From the IMG/VR virus record IMGVR_UViG_3300036846_001597, positions 1 to 34,941 of that record: DNA of 34,941 nt, one strand, 5' to 3'. This document shows, piece after piece, positions 1-7,041 of this stretch. How positions within the stretch are numbered: the stretch's first letter is position 1; each line of letters opens with the position of its first letter. Below the pieces are notes generated by a model, which saw only the letters and a list, made by a program, of their open reading frames with translations, was not told where the DNA came from and searched no databases. The translations under genes were made by a program, and so were the position numbers. This DNA comes from a virus.

Positions 1-1413
1 ATGACAGAAAATAGTACACAAGAAGTCGTCAAAGACCTCGAAGAATATAAATTTGGATTTCACGATAATGCAGAACTTGAATTCACAACAGGTTTAGGTT
101 TGACCGAAGAAGTTATTCGCGAAATTTCTGAAACAAAAAATGAACCTGAGTGGATGTTAGAGTTTCGTCTGAAATCTTTTGAAGCTTTTAAAAAATTGGA
201 CATGCCAAAATGGGGCCCAGATCTTTCTGGTATTGATTTTAATGATATTGTTTATTATCAAAAACCATCAGCAAAAGCTGCGCGTTCTTGGGAAGACGTT
301 CCTCAAGAAATCAAAGACACTTTTGAAAAAATTGGTATTCCAGAAGCGGAACGTTCATATTTGGCAGGAGCTTCTGCTCAATATGAATCAGAAGTTGTTT
401 ACCATAATATGAAAGATGAATTTGAAAAATTAGGAATTATTTTCACTGACACCGATTCAGGATTACGTGACTATCCAGAAATTTTCAAAAAATATTTCAG
501 TAAACTCGTTCCACCAACAGATAACAAATTGGCAGCCTTAAATTCTGCCGTTTGGTCTGGTGGGTCATTTGTCTATGTTCCTAAAGGAGTCAAATGTGAG
601 ATTCCGATTCAAGCCTATTTCCGTATTAACAACGAAAAATCAGGACAGTTTGAGCGGACATTGATTATTGTTGAAGAAGGGGCGTCTATTCAGTACGTTG
701 AAGGATGTACTGCACCAACTTACTCTGCAAGTTCACTTCATGCAGCAGTGGTTGAAATCTTTGTTGAAGAGGGTGGTTATATGCGCTACTCTACTATTCA
801 AAACTGGTCAGATAACGTCTATAATCTGGTTACCAAACGTGCTGCTGCAGAAAAAAATGCAACGGTTGAATGGATTGACGGAAACTTAGGTTCAAAAGTA
901 TCTATGAAATACCCAGCCGTTCATTTGAATGGACCAGGAGCGCGTGGAACAATGCTCTCAATCGCTTTTGCTGGAGCAAACCAAAATCAAGACACAGGTG
1001 CTAAAATGATTCATAACGCACCAAATACTTCAAGTTCAATCATTTCTAAGTCTATTGCCAAAAATGGTGGAGCAGTCAATTACCGTGGACAAGTTACTTT
1101 TGGAAAAAATTCTAAAAAATCTGCTTCTCATATTGAATGTGACACAATTTTAATGGATGATTTATCAAAATCAGATACCGTACCATTCAATGAAATTCAT
1201 AATTCACAAGTCGCCTTGGAACACGAGGCGAAAGTGTCAAAAATTTCAGAAGAACAACTCTATTATTTGATGAGTCGTGGACTTACAGAAAAAGAAGCAA
1301 CTGACATGATTGTCATGGGCTTCATTGAACCCTTTACCAAAGAATTGCCAATGGAATACGCTGTTGAATTAAATCGCTTGATTTCTTATTCAATGGAGGG
1401 GTCTATCGGGTAA
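1..1413 (+). CDS. sufB: Fe-S cluster assembly protein SufB (host)
   Basis: SufB is the scaffold subunit of the SufBCD complex, which assembles Fe-S clusters in the cytosol. The 470-residue length is normal for the family. The C-terminal half carries the typical beta-helix core, with conserved stretches such as the [20 protein letters not shown] region, the [10 protein letters not shown] cysteine segment, and the ECDTILMDD and [20 protein letters not shown] segments close to the end. The gene starts at the first base of the window, so its operon context to the left (normally sufC, sufD, sufS, sufU) is not visible. It is intact at its 3' end and followed by a terminator, then by the prophage integrase on the other strand. 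It is therefore the host flank on the left, and the prophage seems to have integrated downstream of it without breaking it. Confidence 0.97.
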   Translation: MTENSTQEVVKDLEEYKFGFHDNAELEFTTGLGLTEEVIREISETKNEPEWMLEFRLKSFEAFKKLDMPKWGPDLSGIDFNDIVYYQKPSAKAARSWEDVPQEIKDTFEKIGIPEAERSYLAGASAQYESEVVYHNMKDEFEKLGIIFTDTDSGLRDYPEIFKKYFSKLVPPTDNKLAALNSAVWSGGSFVYVPKGVKCEIPIQAYFRINNEKSGQFERTLIIVEEGASIQYVEGCTAPTYSASSLHAAVVEIFVEEGGYMRYSTIQNWSDNVYNLVTKRAAAEKNATVEWIDGNLGSKVSMKYPAVHLNGPGARGTMLSIAFAGANQNQDTGAKMIHNAPNTSSSIISKSIAKNGGAVNYRGQVTFGKNSKKSASHIECDTILMDDLSKSDTVPFNEIHNSQVALEHEAKVSKISEEQLYYLMSRGLTEKEATDMIVMGFIEPFTKELPMEYAVELNRLISYSMEGSIG

Positions 1414-1422
1414 AATAAAGGA

Positions 1423-1445
1423 GCGTTGCTATATCAATGCTTTTT
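1423..1445 (+). terminator. Rho-independent terminator of the suf operon
   Basis: The inverted repeat GCGTTG/CAATGC (1423-1428 and 1435-1440, one G-U pair, 6-nt loop) is followed directly by TTTTT. It begins 10 nt after the sufB stop codon, so it most likely ends the host suf transcript. Confidence 0.7.
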
Positions 1446-1472
1446 GGTTGAATTTTGTAAAAAATAATTCCG

Positions 1473-1597
1473 AAGGGGCACTAAAGGGGCAAAGACAAAT
1501 AAGTTAAATAATTAGTGATGCATGCTGACTAATTAACTCATATGTTTGTGCCCTCCTAGAATTTAATTATGCCCCTTGTAAATAAAAAGTGCCCCTT
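1473..1597. repeat. AAGGGGCA repeats next to int: likely integrase arm-binding sites / attL region
   Basis: The octamer AAGGGGCA occurs twice in direct orientation (1473-1480 and 1484-1491, 11-bp period). It occurs twice inverted as TGCCCCTT (1570-1577 and 1590-1597, 20-bp period), and a partial copy, TGCCCTCC, lies at 1549-1556. Between the groups is an inverted repeat, TAATTAGT/ACTAATTA (1509-1516 and 1528-1535). Short repeats flanking a core, next to a tyrosine integrase gene, are the usual arrangement of arm-type sites in an att region. The core itself could not be identified because no matching copy was found at the right end. Confidence 0.5.
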
Positions 1598-1614
1598 TAA
1601 TTGAGAGGTACTTT

Positions 1615-2754
1615 TTATATTAAATCGTTTAATTTTTTAACAATATCTATTTTTACAGATTTAGTTACATGAGAGTATATGCTAAGCGTTGTTTTATAAT
1701 CTGTATGTCCTACCCGTTCCATTGCTGCACTCAGAGGTATTCCGAGTTCAGCGAGTAAAGCAATGTGAGAATGCCTAAAAATATGGGATGTAATATGCTT
1801 TGTTATTCCAATCTTTTCTGCAGCTCTCCTTACAACGACATTGAGAGTGTCCAAATCAACTGCAGCGCCATTAACAGTAAAGAAAATATAGTTATCTTTA
1901 TTAAAATCATTACCTTTCAAAGAACGATGAAGTTCTAATAACTCAAGTTGTTCTTGGATTATATTTTTAATGTTCTCTGAGATTGTTATTGTTCTGTAAG
2001 AGAACTCAGTCTTCGGAGTGGTTTTTATTTTCAAAGCTCTGTCAAAAGTGCCGTTAATTGTTACTGTCCCATTTTCCAAATCTATTTCATGAATTGTAAG
2101 AGCAGCTGTTTCACCATAACGAGCCCCAGTATATGCCATAAATTCTACAAAATTGGCAATATGCTCAACTCTTGAAGTTATTCTCAGAACAGAAATAATT
2201 TTTTTAATATCACTTAATTCAAGATAACTATCTCGTTTTTCCTGAACTTCATTAAAAGTTTTTGTTTTTTTGGGAGCTTTTACAAAACTTGCTTCATTTA
2301 CTTCAAGATAACCCATCCTAACTCCGAAATCTAGAATGGAGTGAAATCTTTTCTTGAAACCATTGTAGTAGCTATAGGCATATCCCTCGTCCATCATCTC
2401 ATTTACTAAATCTTGAATTAACCGGCGATTTACATTTCTAGCTTTTGCATTTTTACCGATTTTCTCTAATATACGATTATCATTTGCTGTTGTTCCACGA
2501 AGTGATGAGGCTTTGACCGTTGGAGACCAGTTCTTATAATATTCATCATATAAATCAACAAAAGTGATATCACTTCCTTCATTATGAGAAAGTATTTTAT
2601 TTATTTTTTCAGTTAATTCTTTAAGTGCAATTTTTTGTGCTCGTGGTGTTTTTTTATCCAGGGTTACAGAAACCTTTTTTAATTTTTCCGTTAATGGGTC
2701 TCTATATCTTTCAAAATATTTGTATTTTCCATTTGGTAAATCTTCTATCCACAT
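1615..2754 (-). CDS. int: Phage tyrosine recombinase (integrase)
   Basis: The protein integrates and excises the prophage. It has an N-terminal arm-binding domain (MWIEDLPNGKYKYFERYRDP), a SAM-like core-binding region (about 65-165) and a C-terminal catalytic domain. Visible catalytic residues are Arg in the TGARYGE motif, His324 and Arg327 in HIFRH, His350 in GHTDY, and Tyr360 in SIYSH, numbered from the chosen start. I chose the ATG at 2754 because homologous integrases start with this MW-motif. The frame stays open upstream to 2856, but that extension lies on a hairpin and looks noncoding. A GTG at 2769 is also possible. The gene points left, away from the rest of the leftward module, toward sufB and the repeats at 1473-1597. 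Confidence 0.93.
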   Translation of the reverse strand: MWIEDLPNGKYKYFERYRDPLTEKLKKVSVTLDKKTPRAQKIALKELTEKINKILSHNEGSDITFVDLYDEYYKNWSPTVKASSLRGTTANDNRILEKIGKNAKARNVNRRLIQDLVNEMMDEGYAYSYYNGFKKRFHSILDFGVRMGYLEVNEASFVKAPKKTKTFNEVQEKRDSYLELSDIKKIISVLRITSRVEHIANFVEFMAYTGARYGETAALTIHEIDLENGTVTINGTFDRALKIKTTPKTEFSYRTITISENIKNIIQEQLELLELHRSLKGNDFNKDNYIFFTVNGAAVDLDTLNVVVRRAAEKIGITKHITSHIFRHSHIALLAELGIPLSAAMERVGHTDYKTTLSIYSHVTKSVKIDIVKKLNDLI

Positions 2755-2835
2755 TTGATTTTTACTCACTTTCTTGCTAAAATTGAGTACAGTAAAAGGG
2801 CTTCGTTTGAAGCGTTTATACTGTATCTGAAATTT

Positions 2836-2874
2836 AATCCACCCTCGTCCGTCCAAAGATAGGGTGGATTTTTT
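2836..2874 (+). terminator. Strong hairpin with U tract on the rightward strand, upstream of int
   Basis: A perfect 10-bp inverted repeat AATCCACCCT/AGGGTGGATT (2836-2845 and 2861-2870) is followed by TTTT on the + strand. On the - strand, which carries the flanking genes, the sequence after the stem is only TAAATTT. It would terminate rightward (antisense) transcription best and leftward transcription weakly. Confidence 0.6.
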
Positions 2875-2877
2875 GTT

Positions 2878-3216
2878 TTAATTTATAAAGGTTGTATTTT
2901 TAACTTTCCAATCTTCAAGCTTTATTGCTACCCAAAAACCATAAATTCCTAATGTAACAATAGAAAGAAGCAACCATTTAATCCAGTTTCCAAAAAGGCC
3001 AATAGCTGATCCACTAAAGCTCATGCGATGGCCATCAACTACTGTATGATTGATTTTCCAACCATAAACCATACATAGTGCCCAAGGATAACAGATGCCC
3101 AAAGTGACAGCAGTAATAATAGCACCTAAAATATTCCAACCAATAAAACTTAATAAGCCACCATCAAAAAAAGATTGACGTCCCCATTTAGTTTCTGGTC
3201 CATATCTATTATTCAT
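2878..3216 (-). CDS. Small membrane protein, DUF898-like
   Basis: The product has 112 residues with two hydrophobic, glycine- and tryptophan-rich segments (about 22-52 and 72-98). They have the repeated pattern of an aliphatic stretch followed by TLGI(Y/C)xxW, typical of DUF898/YjgN-like inner-membrane proteins. The function of the family is unknown. AGGAGA sits just before the ATG. The gene lies between the integrase and the unrecognised 283-residue gene, the usual place for lysogeny genes that change the host surface or exclude other phages. No direct sign of such a role is visible. Confidence 0.7.
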   Translation of the reverse strand: MNNRYGPETKWGRQSFFDGGLLSFIGWNILGAIITAVTLGICYPWALCMVYGWKINHTVVDGHRMSFSGSAIGLFGNWIKWLLLSIVTLGIYGFWVAIKLEDWKVKNTTFIN

Positions 3217-3285
3217 AAAATTTTCTCCTAACCTAGCTTTTAATGAGATTCAAGATATTGCTCGTGGTTTTTGTTTAAATAAATT

Positions 3286-3319
3286 CCGTCCACGCCGGTC
3301 AAACTTGGACGGTTTTTTT
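3286..3319 (+). terminator. Second rightward-facing terminator in the leftward module
   Basis: A 7-bp perfect stem CCGTCCA/TGGACGG (3286-3292 and 3306-3312) is followed by seven T residues on the + strand. On the - strand the following sequence is AATTTATTT, so a weaker leftward activity is possible. Like the hairpin at 2836 it contains a CCGTCCA motif. Confidence 0.6.
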
Positions 3320-4169
3320 ATTTTAAATAATATCCATCAATTTTTGAATATGTAAATTCCTTAGGATAAATTCTGTTGTTGTCAAATATGAAGTAGCTTT
3401 TGTCATTACGTTCCGTTAATTTATCAGGTAATAAATCAACTACGGCTAATGAATTTTCAAGATTAAAATATGGACATTTTCTATAAAAAGAAGATTTATT
3501 TAGTATCTGTTCTTTCAGTTTTTGCTTATCAATAACCCATTCTTTACGATTGTTAAAGGAGCCATATTCCCACCAAGGCCTTTGAGATGGAGTTATCATT
3601 AATCTATGACATCCAAAAGGATTTGAGGTGTATTCACTTGCTCCGAAGCAAAAGCTAGGGTCTTTATATCTAACTTTATCTCCTAAGCATATATTAAGCT
3701 TAGACATAGCCTTTTTATCTATGACCTCACCATTTAATAATACGAATGTAGATTTCCAGTCTTTTATCAATTTATAAAGGATTTCAAAATCAGAATATGA
3801 ATCAGCATCAAAGAATGCCTGATAAATTATTTTTCCGTCCGAAACAGTTTCAAGATAACTATTACTCTTTTGGGCTAAAAATAGGGCAGTATCAAAGTTA
3901 TTTGATTTAGATTCTCTAAATGATATTGAAATTTGCCATTCAGGATATTCAGACTGTAAAAGTTTTTGTGGCGGTTTGTTAGATTTCGAAGGTGATTCTT
4001 GTATTTGTTTAATAAAGTTGCTACGCTCTGAAAGTTTGTTAACGCTTGATTCTAGGCCTTTTTTAGCTAACCCTGCACTTGCCTCTTTCAATTTCTCAGG
4101 ATCGGATAAAGTTTCCTTCAGTTCTGAAGCCTTACTTACAGCTTTTCTTACTTTGTCAAAAATTCCCAT
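3318..4169 (-). CDS. Unrecognised lysogeny-module protein (283 aa)
   Basis: I do not recognise this family. The N-terminal 65 residues are predicted helical, amphipathic and rich in Lys, Ser and Ala (MGIFDKVRKAVSKASELKET), followed by a Pro/Lys/Ser linker (about 60-68). The rest is a mixed domain of about 210 residues with many aromatics. It includes a Cys/Trp-rich part (CLGDKVRYKDPSFCFGASEY, then SQRPWWEYGSF). There is no signal peptide or membrane span. AAAGGAG precedes the ATG. It lies 12 bp downstream of the basic 66-residue gene and reads in the same direction as the repressor, so it is probably expressed in the lysogen. That makes immunity, exclusion or another lysogenic conversion role possible but unproven. 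Confidence 0.75.
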   Translation of the reverse strand: MGIFDKVRKAVSKASELKETLSDPEKLKEASAGLAKKGLESSVNKLSERSNFIKQIQESPSKSNKPPQKLLQSEYPEWQISISFRESKSNNFDTALFLAQKSNSYLETVSDGKIIYQAFFDADSYSDFEILYKLIKDWKSTFVLLNGEVIDKKAMSKLNICLGDKVRYKDPSFCFGASEYTSNPFGCHRLMITPSQRPWWEYGSFNNRKEWVIDKQKLKEQILNKSSFYRKCPYFNLENSLAVVDLLPDKLTERNDKSYFIFDNNRIYPKEFTYSKIDGYYLK

Positions 4170-4180
4170 ATTGACTCCTT

Positions 4181-4381
4181 TTATTTAAACAAATCCCAAA
4201 TTGAGAAAGTTGTTTTCTTATAAACTTTATTATATGCCGCTTTTTTTGGATTTTTAATCCAACCCATGCCCTTTTTTCCATAACCAGGAATAAGTGCTTT
4301 TTTTACTTTACGCTTATATTTTGCAGTTGTTCTAGCTTTAAAGCTTTTTGTAAGGCTTGGTTTTCTCATTCCAAATTTCAT
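4181..4381 (-). CDS. Small basic protein of the repressor operon (66 aa)
   Basis: The product is very basic: about a third of the residues are Lys or Arg. The C-terminal half has the motif GYGKKGMGWIKNPKKAAYNKVYKKT. Similar short basic proteins are found beside ImmA/CI genes in streptococcal and lactococcal prophages, and their role is not known. AGGAGA precedes the ATG. The charge suggests nucleic-acid binding, which is inference. It lies 14 bp downstream of the immA-like gene and is likely co-transcribed with cI. Confidence 0.7.
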   Translation of the reverse strand: MKFGMRKPSLTKSFKARTTAKYKRKVKKALIPGYGKKGMGWIKNPKKAAYNKVYKKTTFSIWDLFK

Positions 4382-4395
4382 AGTTTCTCCTAAAG

Positions 4396-4983
4396 TTAAA
4401 CAGTTCCTAATAATTGCTGAAATTCTGTTTCTGCCATATTATAAAAATTATAACTTAAATGATAGCGATCTAAAAAGTGGTAAACATTTATAGTTTCTAT
4501 AACATCAAAATAACTAATATAATCAATAATATAATCATGCATTTCTTGCTTATTAATACTAATTTTTATTTCATCTTCAAATATTTCACTAATAGCTTCA
4601 TGCATCTCTAAGTATTCATTTTTGATGATTAATTCAGCAAGCTCAAAAGGTGCGTCAGTTGTATTTACAAACACATTGAAATATTCATAGCTTCCCCCGT
4701 TAGCTTCAAATATTTCCCAAAGAAGAAGAATCGCTTCATGATTTGCTCTCACCTCTTGCGGGTTGATTGCATCAAAGTAATCACCGCGATGATTATCTTT
4801 ATTTATTATATGTATTAACTCATGAGCAACTTCAAAAGGTGAAGCATCTTTAGAATTGTAAATCATTATTTTGTTGTCAACATTAACCGCTGCGGGAACT
4901 GGAAAAAAGCCAATATCAAAAATTTCAAATCCACTCTTTTCAATTTCCTTAAGGAGGTAGTCTAAAAGCTCCTGTCTGCCCAT
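4396..4983 (-). CDS. ImmA/IrrE-family metalloprotease
   Basis: This 195-residue protein has the zinc-metalloprotease motif HELIH (His54, Glu55, His58) in an FEVAHELIHIINKD context, followed by a C-terminal helical region. The conserved downstream EVRANHEA segment supplies the expected third ligand region. In ICEBs1 and several Gram-positive phages, ImmA cleaves the adjacent repressor to cause induction. Here it lies 9 bp downstream of the cI-like gene in the same operon. The repressor has no visible S24 autocleavage domain, so cleavage by this protease is the likely induction route. AGGAGG precedes the ATG. The role is inferred from family and neighbourhood. Confidence 0.88.
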   Translation of the reverse strand: MGRQELLDYLLKEIEKSGFEIFDIGFFPVPAAVNVDNKIMIYNSKDASPFEVAHELIHIINKDNHRGDYFDAINPQEVRANHEAILLLWEIFEANGGSYEYFNVFVNTTDAPFELAELIIKNEYLEMHEAISEIFEDEIKISINKQEMHDYIIDYISYFDVIETINVYHFLDRYHLSYNFYNMAETEFQQLLGTV

Positions 4984-4992
4984 AGAAACCTC

Positions 4993-5514
4993 CTATTTAT
5001 CTTCTAAACGTTTACCAAGAGCTTTTTTCATTGCCTCTTTAACGTCATCAGTTAAAGGCTTGCCATCAAATGAAACCCACTTATCCCAATCAACTTTGCT
5101 ATCATCCACTAAATCAGCTAGGTCGATTTTTTTATCACCATTTTTTAGAGGAACAATTTTTTCATTTTCTTTTTTCTGTTCTTCTAATTGAGTATTCACT
5201 GTTTTGAGAACAATTTGTTGACGTGGTTCTTTGAGTTGTGAAGTTTTTTTGGCTATTTCCTCTACTAGAGGGGATTTTTTTTCTACTTGATTAGGTATTT
5301 CCTCTTTAGAGATTCCTAATAGATATTCTGTGGATATTCCTAGGACTTTAGCAAAGTCATCAGCTCTATTCAATGGGAATTCTCTGCTAAAATTAAAATA
5401 TCTAGATATAGCAGATTTTGCCATATCAACCCTTCTAGCTAATTCAGATATGGAAAGATTCTGTTTGTTTTTTTCGTCTATTAATATTCTTACTATTTCT
5501 TCATTTGTTCGCAT
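4993..5514 (-). CDS. CI-like phage repressor (XRE family)
   Basis: The N-terminal HTH spans about residues 5-66 (LSISELARRVDMAKSAISRY is the recognition unit), followed by a charged linker (about 75-125). A short C-terminal tail (DKWVSFDGKPLTDDVKEAMKKAL) is typical of repressors paired with ImmA. At 173 residues it is close to the 180-residue CI of TP901-1 and lacks the Ser/Lys S24 peptidase domain of lambda-type CI. It is transcribed leftward from a promoter that overlaps operator O1 (5555-5570), so it likely controls its own synthesis. It should silence the rightward promoter at O2. The ribosome binding site is weak (AGAGAG). Confidence 0.9.
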   Translation of the reverse strand: MRTNEEIVRILIDEKNKQNLSISELARRVDMAKSAISRYFNFSREFPLNRADDFAKVLGISTEYLLGISKEEIPNQVEKKSPLVEEIAKKTSQLKEPRQQIVLKTVNTQLEEQKKENEKIVPLKNGDKKIDLADLVDDSKVDWDKWVSFDGKPLTDDVKEAMKKALGKRLEDK

Positions 5515-5543
5515 AGTTTTCTCTCTGTAAGCTTGATAAAAAC

Positions 5544-5572
5544 ATTATAGCATTGTTCCCGAAAAAGCACAA
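5544..5572 (-). promoter_or_regulatory. Leftward repressor promoter with operator O1
   Basis: On the - strand, TTGTGC (5572-5567) and TATAAT (5549-5544) are separated by 17 bp and point at the cI-like gene. Operator O1, GTTCCCGAAAAAGCAC (5555-5570), fills the space from the -35 box toward the -10 box. It differs from the other two operators at two positions in its right half, which suggests weaker binding. Confidence 0.75.
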
Positions 5573-5617
5573 GATGTAAAAAAAAAGATTTTTTGGTTTT
5601 TTTTTATAACTTTTTTG

Positions 5618-5668
5618 TTGACAAGAGAGAACATAAGTGATATTATTTATTTGTTCCCGAAAAAGAAC
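5618..5668 (+). promoter_or_regulatory. Rightward early promoter with operator O2
   Basis: A near-consensus promoter: TTGACA at 5618-5623, a 17-bp spacer and TATTAT at 5641-5646. Operator O2, GTTCCCGAAAAAGAAC (5653-5668), with inverted GTTC/GAAC ends, lies at the expected transcription start. Repressor bound there would block the promoter. The early genes from the Cro-like gene onward should start here. Confidence 0.85.
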
Positions 5669-5683
5669 GAAAGGAGAAAAACT

Positions 5684-5917
5684 ATGACTATTGATTTAAG
5701 TAGAATCAAAGCAGAACGAATTGCTAACGATTTAACACAAGATGAAGTAGCTAAGCAAATGGGTTGGAAAACAAGAGCTGCTTACGCAAAACGTGAAAAT
5801 GGTATCGTGGCTATTGGAGCAAACGAACTTATCAAATTAGCTTCTATTTTTGGATATGATAAAGAAGATTTGGGCATTTTTTTTAAGTCAAACGTTCCCG
5901 AAAAAGAACGGAAGTAG
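5684..5917 (+). CDS. Cro/MOR-like HTH regulator
   Basis: A 77-residue XRE protein made of a single HTH domain (DLTQDEVAKQMGWKTRAAYAKRE). The start at 5684 is chosen because AGGAGA lies 6 nt before it and because the open frame upstream covers promoter and operator DNA. It is the first gene of the rightward transcript, the position of Cro or of MOR in TP901-1 (72 residues). Its last codons (NVPEKER) are encoded by the third operator copy at 5894-5909, so the operator sequence is also translated. It probably promotes the lytic state by acting on the same operators or with the repressor; this is inferred from position. Confidence 0.88.
   Translation: MTIDLSRIKAERIANDLTQDEVAKQMGWKTRAAYAKRENGIVAIGANELIKLASIFGYDKEDLGIFFKSNVPEKERK
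5894..5909. promoter_or_regulatory. Operator O3, inside the 3' end of the Cro-like gene
   Basis: An exact 16-bp copy of O2 (GTTCCCGAAAAAGAAC), 241 bp downstream of O2. In TP901-1 a third operator (OD) lies at a comparable distance downstream of the mor gene, and CI oligomers link it to the other sites. The same looping is likely here. Confidence 0.8.
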
Positions 5918-5931
5918 AAAGGAGATGCAAT

Positions 5932-6192
5932 ATGCCATACGCAAAAATAACCTATCTGCCTGTTGAAAACACAGAAGACGCAGAATGGTGCGACAAAAAA
6001 CACCTTATGGAAGTCTGGCAAGGCTTATCAAAAGGCACATTAACAGCCTGGCTTACTGAAATGAGAGATAGACCTGAATTTAAAAAAGGCGTACTCAATC
6101 CAACGCACGGTCTTGTCTTTATTAATAAAGAAGTATTTAAAGAGTTTGTGAAGTGGAAAGAAGCAACTCGTTATAAGAGTTATAAAAAGTAA
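5932..6192 (+). CDS. Small early protein, possible excisionase-like/DUF771-type DNA-binding protein
   Basis: The product has 86 residues. A middle segment (VWQGLSKGTLTAWLTEMRDR) looks like a short helix-turn-helix, followed by a beta-hairpin-like stretch (GLVFINKEVFKEFVKW). This pattern resembles the DUF771/excisionase-like proteins found right after cro in Gram-positive phages. AAGGAGATGCAAT precedes the ATG, 15 bp after the Cro-like gene. It could be the excisionase, an antirepressor or a further regulator; the sequence alone does not decide. Overlap with the integrase module is functional only by inference. Confidence 0.7.
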   Translation: MPYAKITYLPVENTEDAEWCDKKHLMEVWQGLSKGTLTAWLTEMRDRPEFKKGVLNPTHGLVFINKEVFKEFVKWKEATRYKSYKK

Positions 6193-6203
6193 GAGGTCAC
6201 TGT

Positions 6204-6332
6204 ATGACTTATAAATTTATAGTTGAAATTGATACAGGGGAAATCTTGTTTGACCTATTCCACGACTTAATCACACAAAACATTAGAGCGATCAAGCTCA
6301 TTGCTAAGAAATTAAATGCGGTACTACGCTAG
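6204..6332 (+). CDS. Small early protein, unknown (42 aa)
   Basis: The frame ATG 6204 to TAG 6332 follows an AAGAGG ribosome binding site 7 nt upstream. The N-terminal half (MTYKFIVEIDTGEILFDL) is beta-like and the C-terminal half (RAIKLIAKKLNAVLR) is a basic amphipathic helix. It lies in the tightly packed early operon, 11 bp after the previous gene. No family is recognised. Confidence 0.5.
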   Translation: MTYKFIVEIDTGEILFDLFHDLITQNIRAIKLIAKKLNAVLR

Positions 6333-6345
6333 AAAGATTAATAAA

Positions 6346-6516
6346 ATGAAAAACACAATTTTAACATCAAGAGAAGCAGATGCTGTGCTTCAAACTGCTC
6401 TAATCGATGGTGCTAAATGGATTATCGCAAGAAAGACCGATACAGTGCTTTATCAAGGAAAGACAATAAACTTTACACCACTTAGAAGCGGTGGAGTATT
6501 GCTTGAGGTTTACTAA
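6346..6516 (+). CDS. Small early protein, unknown (56 aa)
   Basis: The protein starts MKNTILTSREADAVLQTALI and contains an aliphatic beta-like part with a GKTINFTPLRSGG segment. An in-frame ATG at 6316 would add 10 residues but overlaps the previous gene. The ATG at 6346 has AGAAAG upstream and is preferred. No function can be assigned. Confidence 0.6.
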   Translation: MKNTILTSREADAVLQTALIDGAKWIIARKTDTVLYQGKTINFTPLRSGGVLLEVY

Positions 6517-6530
6517 ATATGAGCAAACAA

Positions 6531-6561
6531 CAAAAAAGCGTCCACTCGGCAAAGTGAACGC
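6531..6561 (-). terminator. Terminator facing left within the early operon
   Basis: The stem GCGTCCACT/AGTGAACGC (6538-6546 and 6553-6561, one mismatch, 6-nt loop) has the U tract on the - strand (CAAAAAA at 6531-6537 on the + strand). It is therefore a canonical terminator for antisense transcription. As + strand RNA it forms a hairpin without a downstream U run. Confidence 0.6.
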
Positions 6562-6565
6562 AAAG

Positions 6566-6608
6566 ACGTGATATGTCTTCTTAAATTTATACCTAGATTA
6601 TATCACGT
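6566..6608. repeat. 9-bp perfect inverted repeat in the early intergenic region
   Basis: ACGTGATAT (6566-6574) and ATATCACGT (6600-6608) flank 25 bp of AT-rich DNA. Together with the neighbouring leftward terminator it fills the gap upstream of the recombination genes. It may bind a regulator or form a long-loop RNA structure. Confidence 0.5.
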
Positions 6609-6637
6609 TTCAATAAAAATAAGAAACGGAGAACATT

Positions 6638-7033
6638 ATGGAATTACAACTTATCCCAGTAGATGGAGATGGTCAAAGGGTTGACTTGAATCCATCAGCT
6701 ATAAAAGATATGGATAATATCACACTTACAGAATTCTTAGCTCAGGCAAAGATTATAGCTGACCTTTATAAAAAGGGCGAAACTGAGGTTAAAAAACGGC
6801 TTGATGAAGGTCAACAATTTAATCGTTTGAGTTATGGTAAAGCAGCACAACAAAAGGTTTTAACCATGACTAATAAACAGAAATATGACTTAGTTAAAGC
6901 TCATGGTTGGGATTGTGTAGAGCCAATTACTTTAACTAAACTAAAGAGCAAGTTTGGAGATGGAATAGAACAAGAGCTTGAGCAATCCATTGTTTATAAA
7001 GATAAGAAAGCACCTCTTAAATGGGATGCGTGA
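6638..7033 (+). CDS. Early protein upstream of the recombinase, unknown (131 aa)
   Basis: A soluble, charged 131-residue protein with a predicted coiled or helical middle (LTEFLAQAKIIADLYKKGET) and no recognised motif. ACGGAGA precedes the ATG. It lies 8 bp upstream of the Sak-type recombinase gene in the same direction, so it probably belongs to the recombination and replication module. In related P335 phages a protein of this size occupies the same place; I am not aware of a tested function. Confidence 0.75.
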   Translation: MELQLIPVDGDGQRVDLNPSAIKDMDNITLTEFLAQAKIIADLYKKGETEVKKRLDEGQQFNRLSYGKAAQQKVLTMTNKQKYDLVKAHGWDCVEPITLTKLKSKFGDGIEQELEQSIVYKDKKAPLKWDA

Positions 7034-7041
7034 GGTAAATT

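Noticed and set aside
2755-2856. N-terminal extension of the integrase frame to 2856
   Set aside because: The added 34 residues cover a hairpin and have no homology pattern; the MW-type start at 2754 fits the family.
6519-6557. 12-residue leader peptide frame over the hairpin at 6531
   Set aside because: No ribosome binding site and no run of regulatory codons, so attenuation is not supported.
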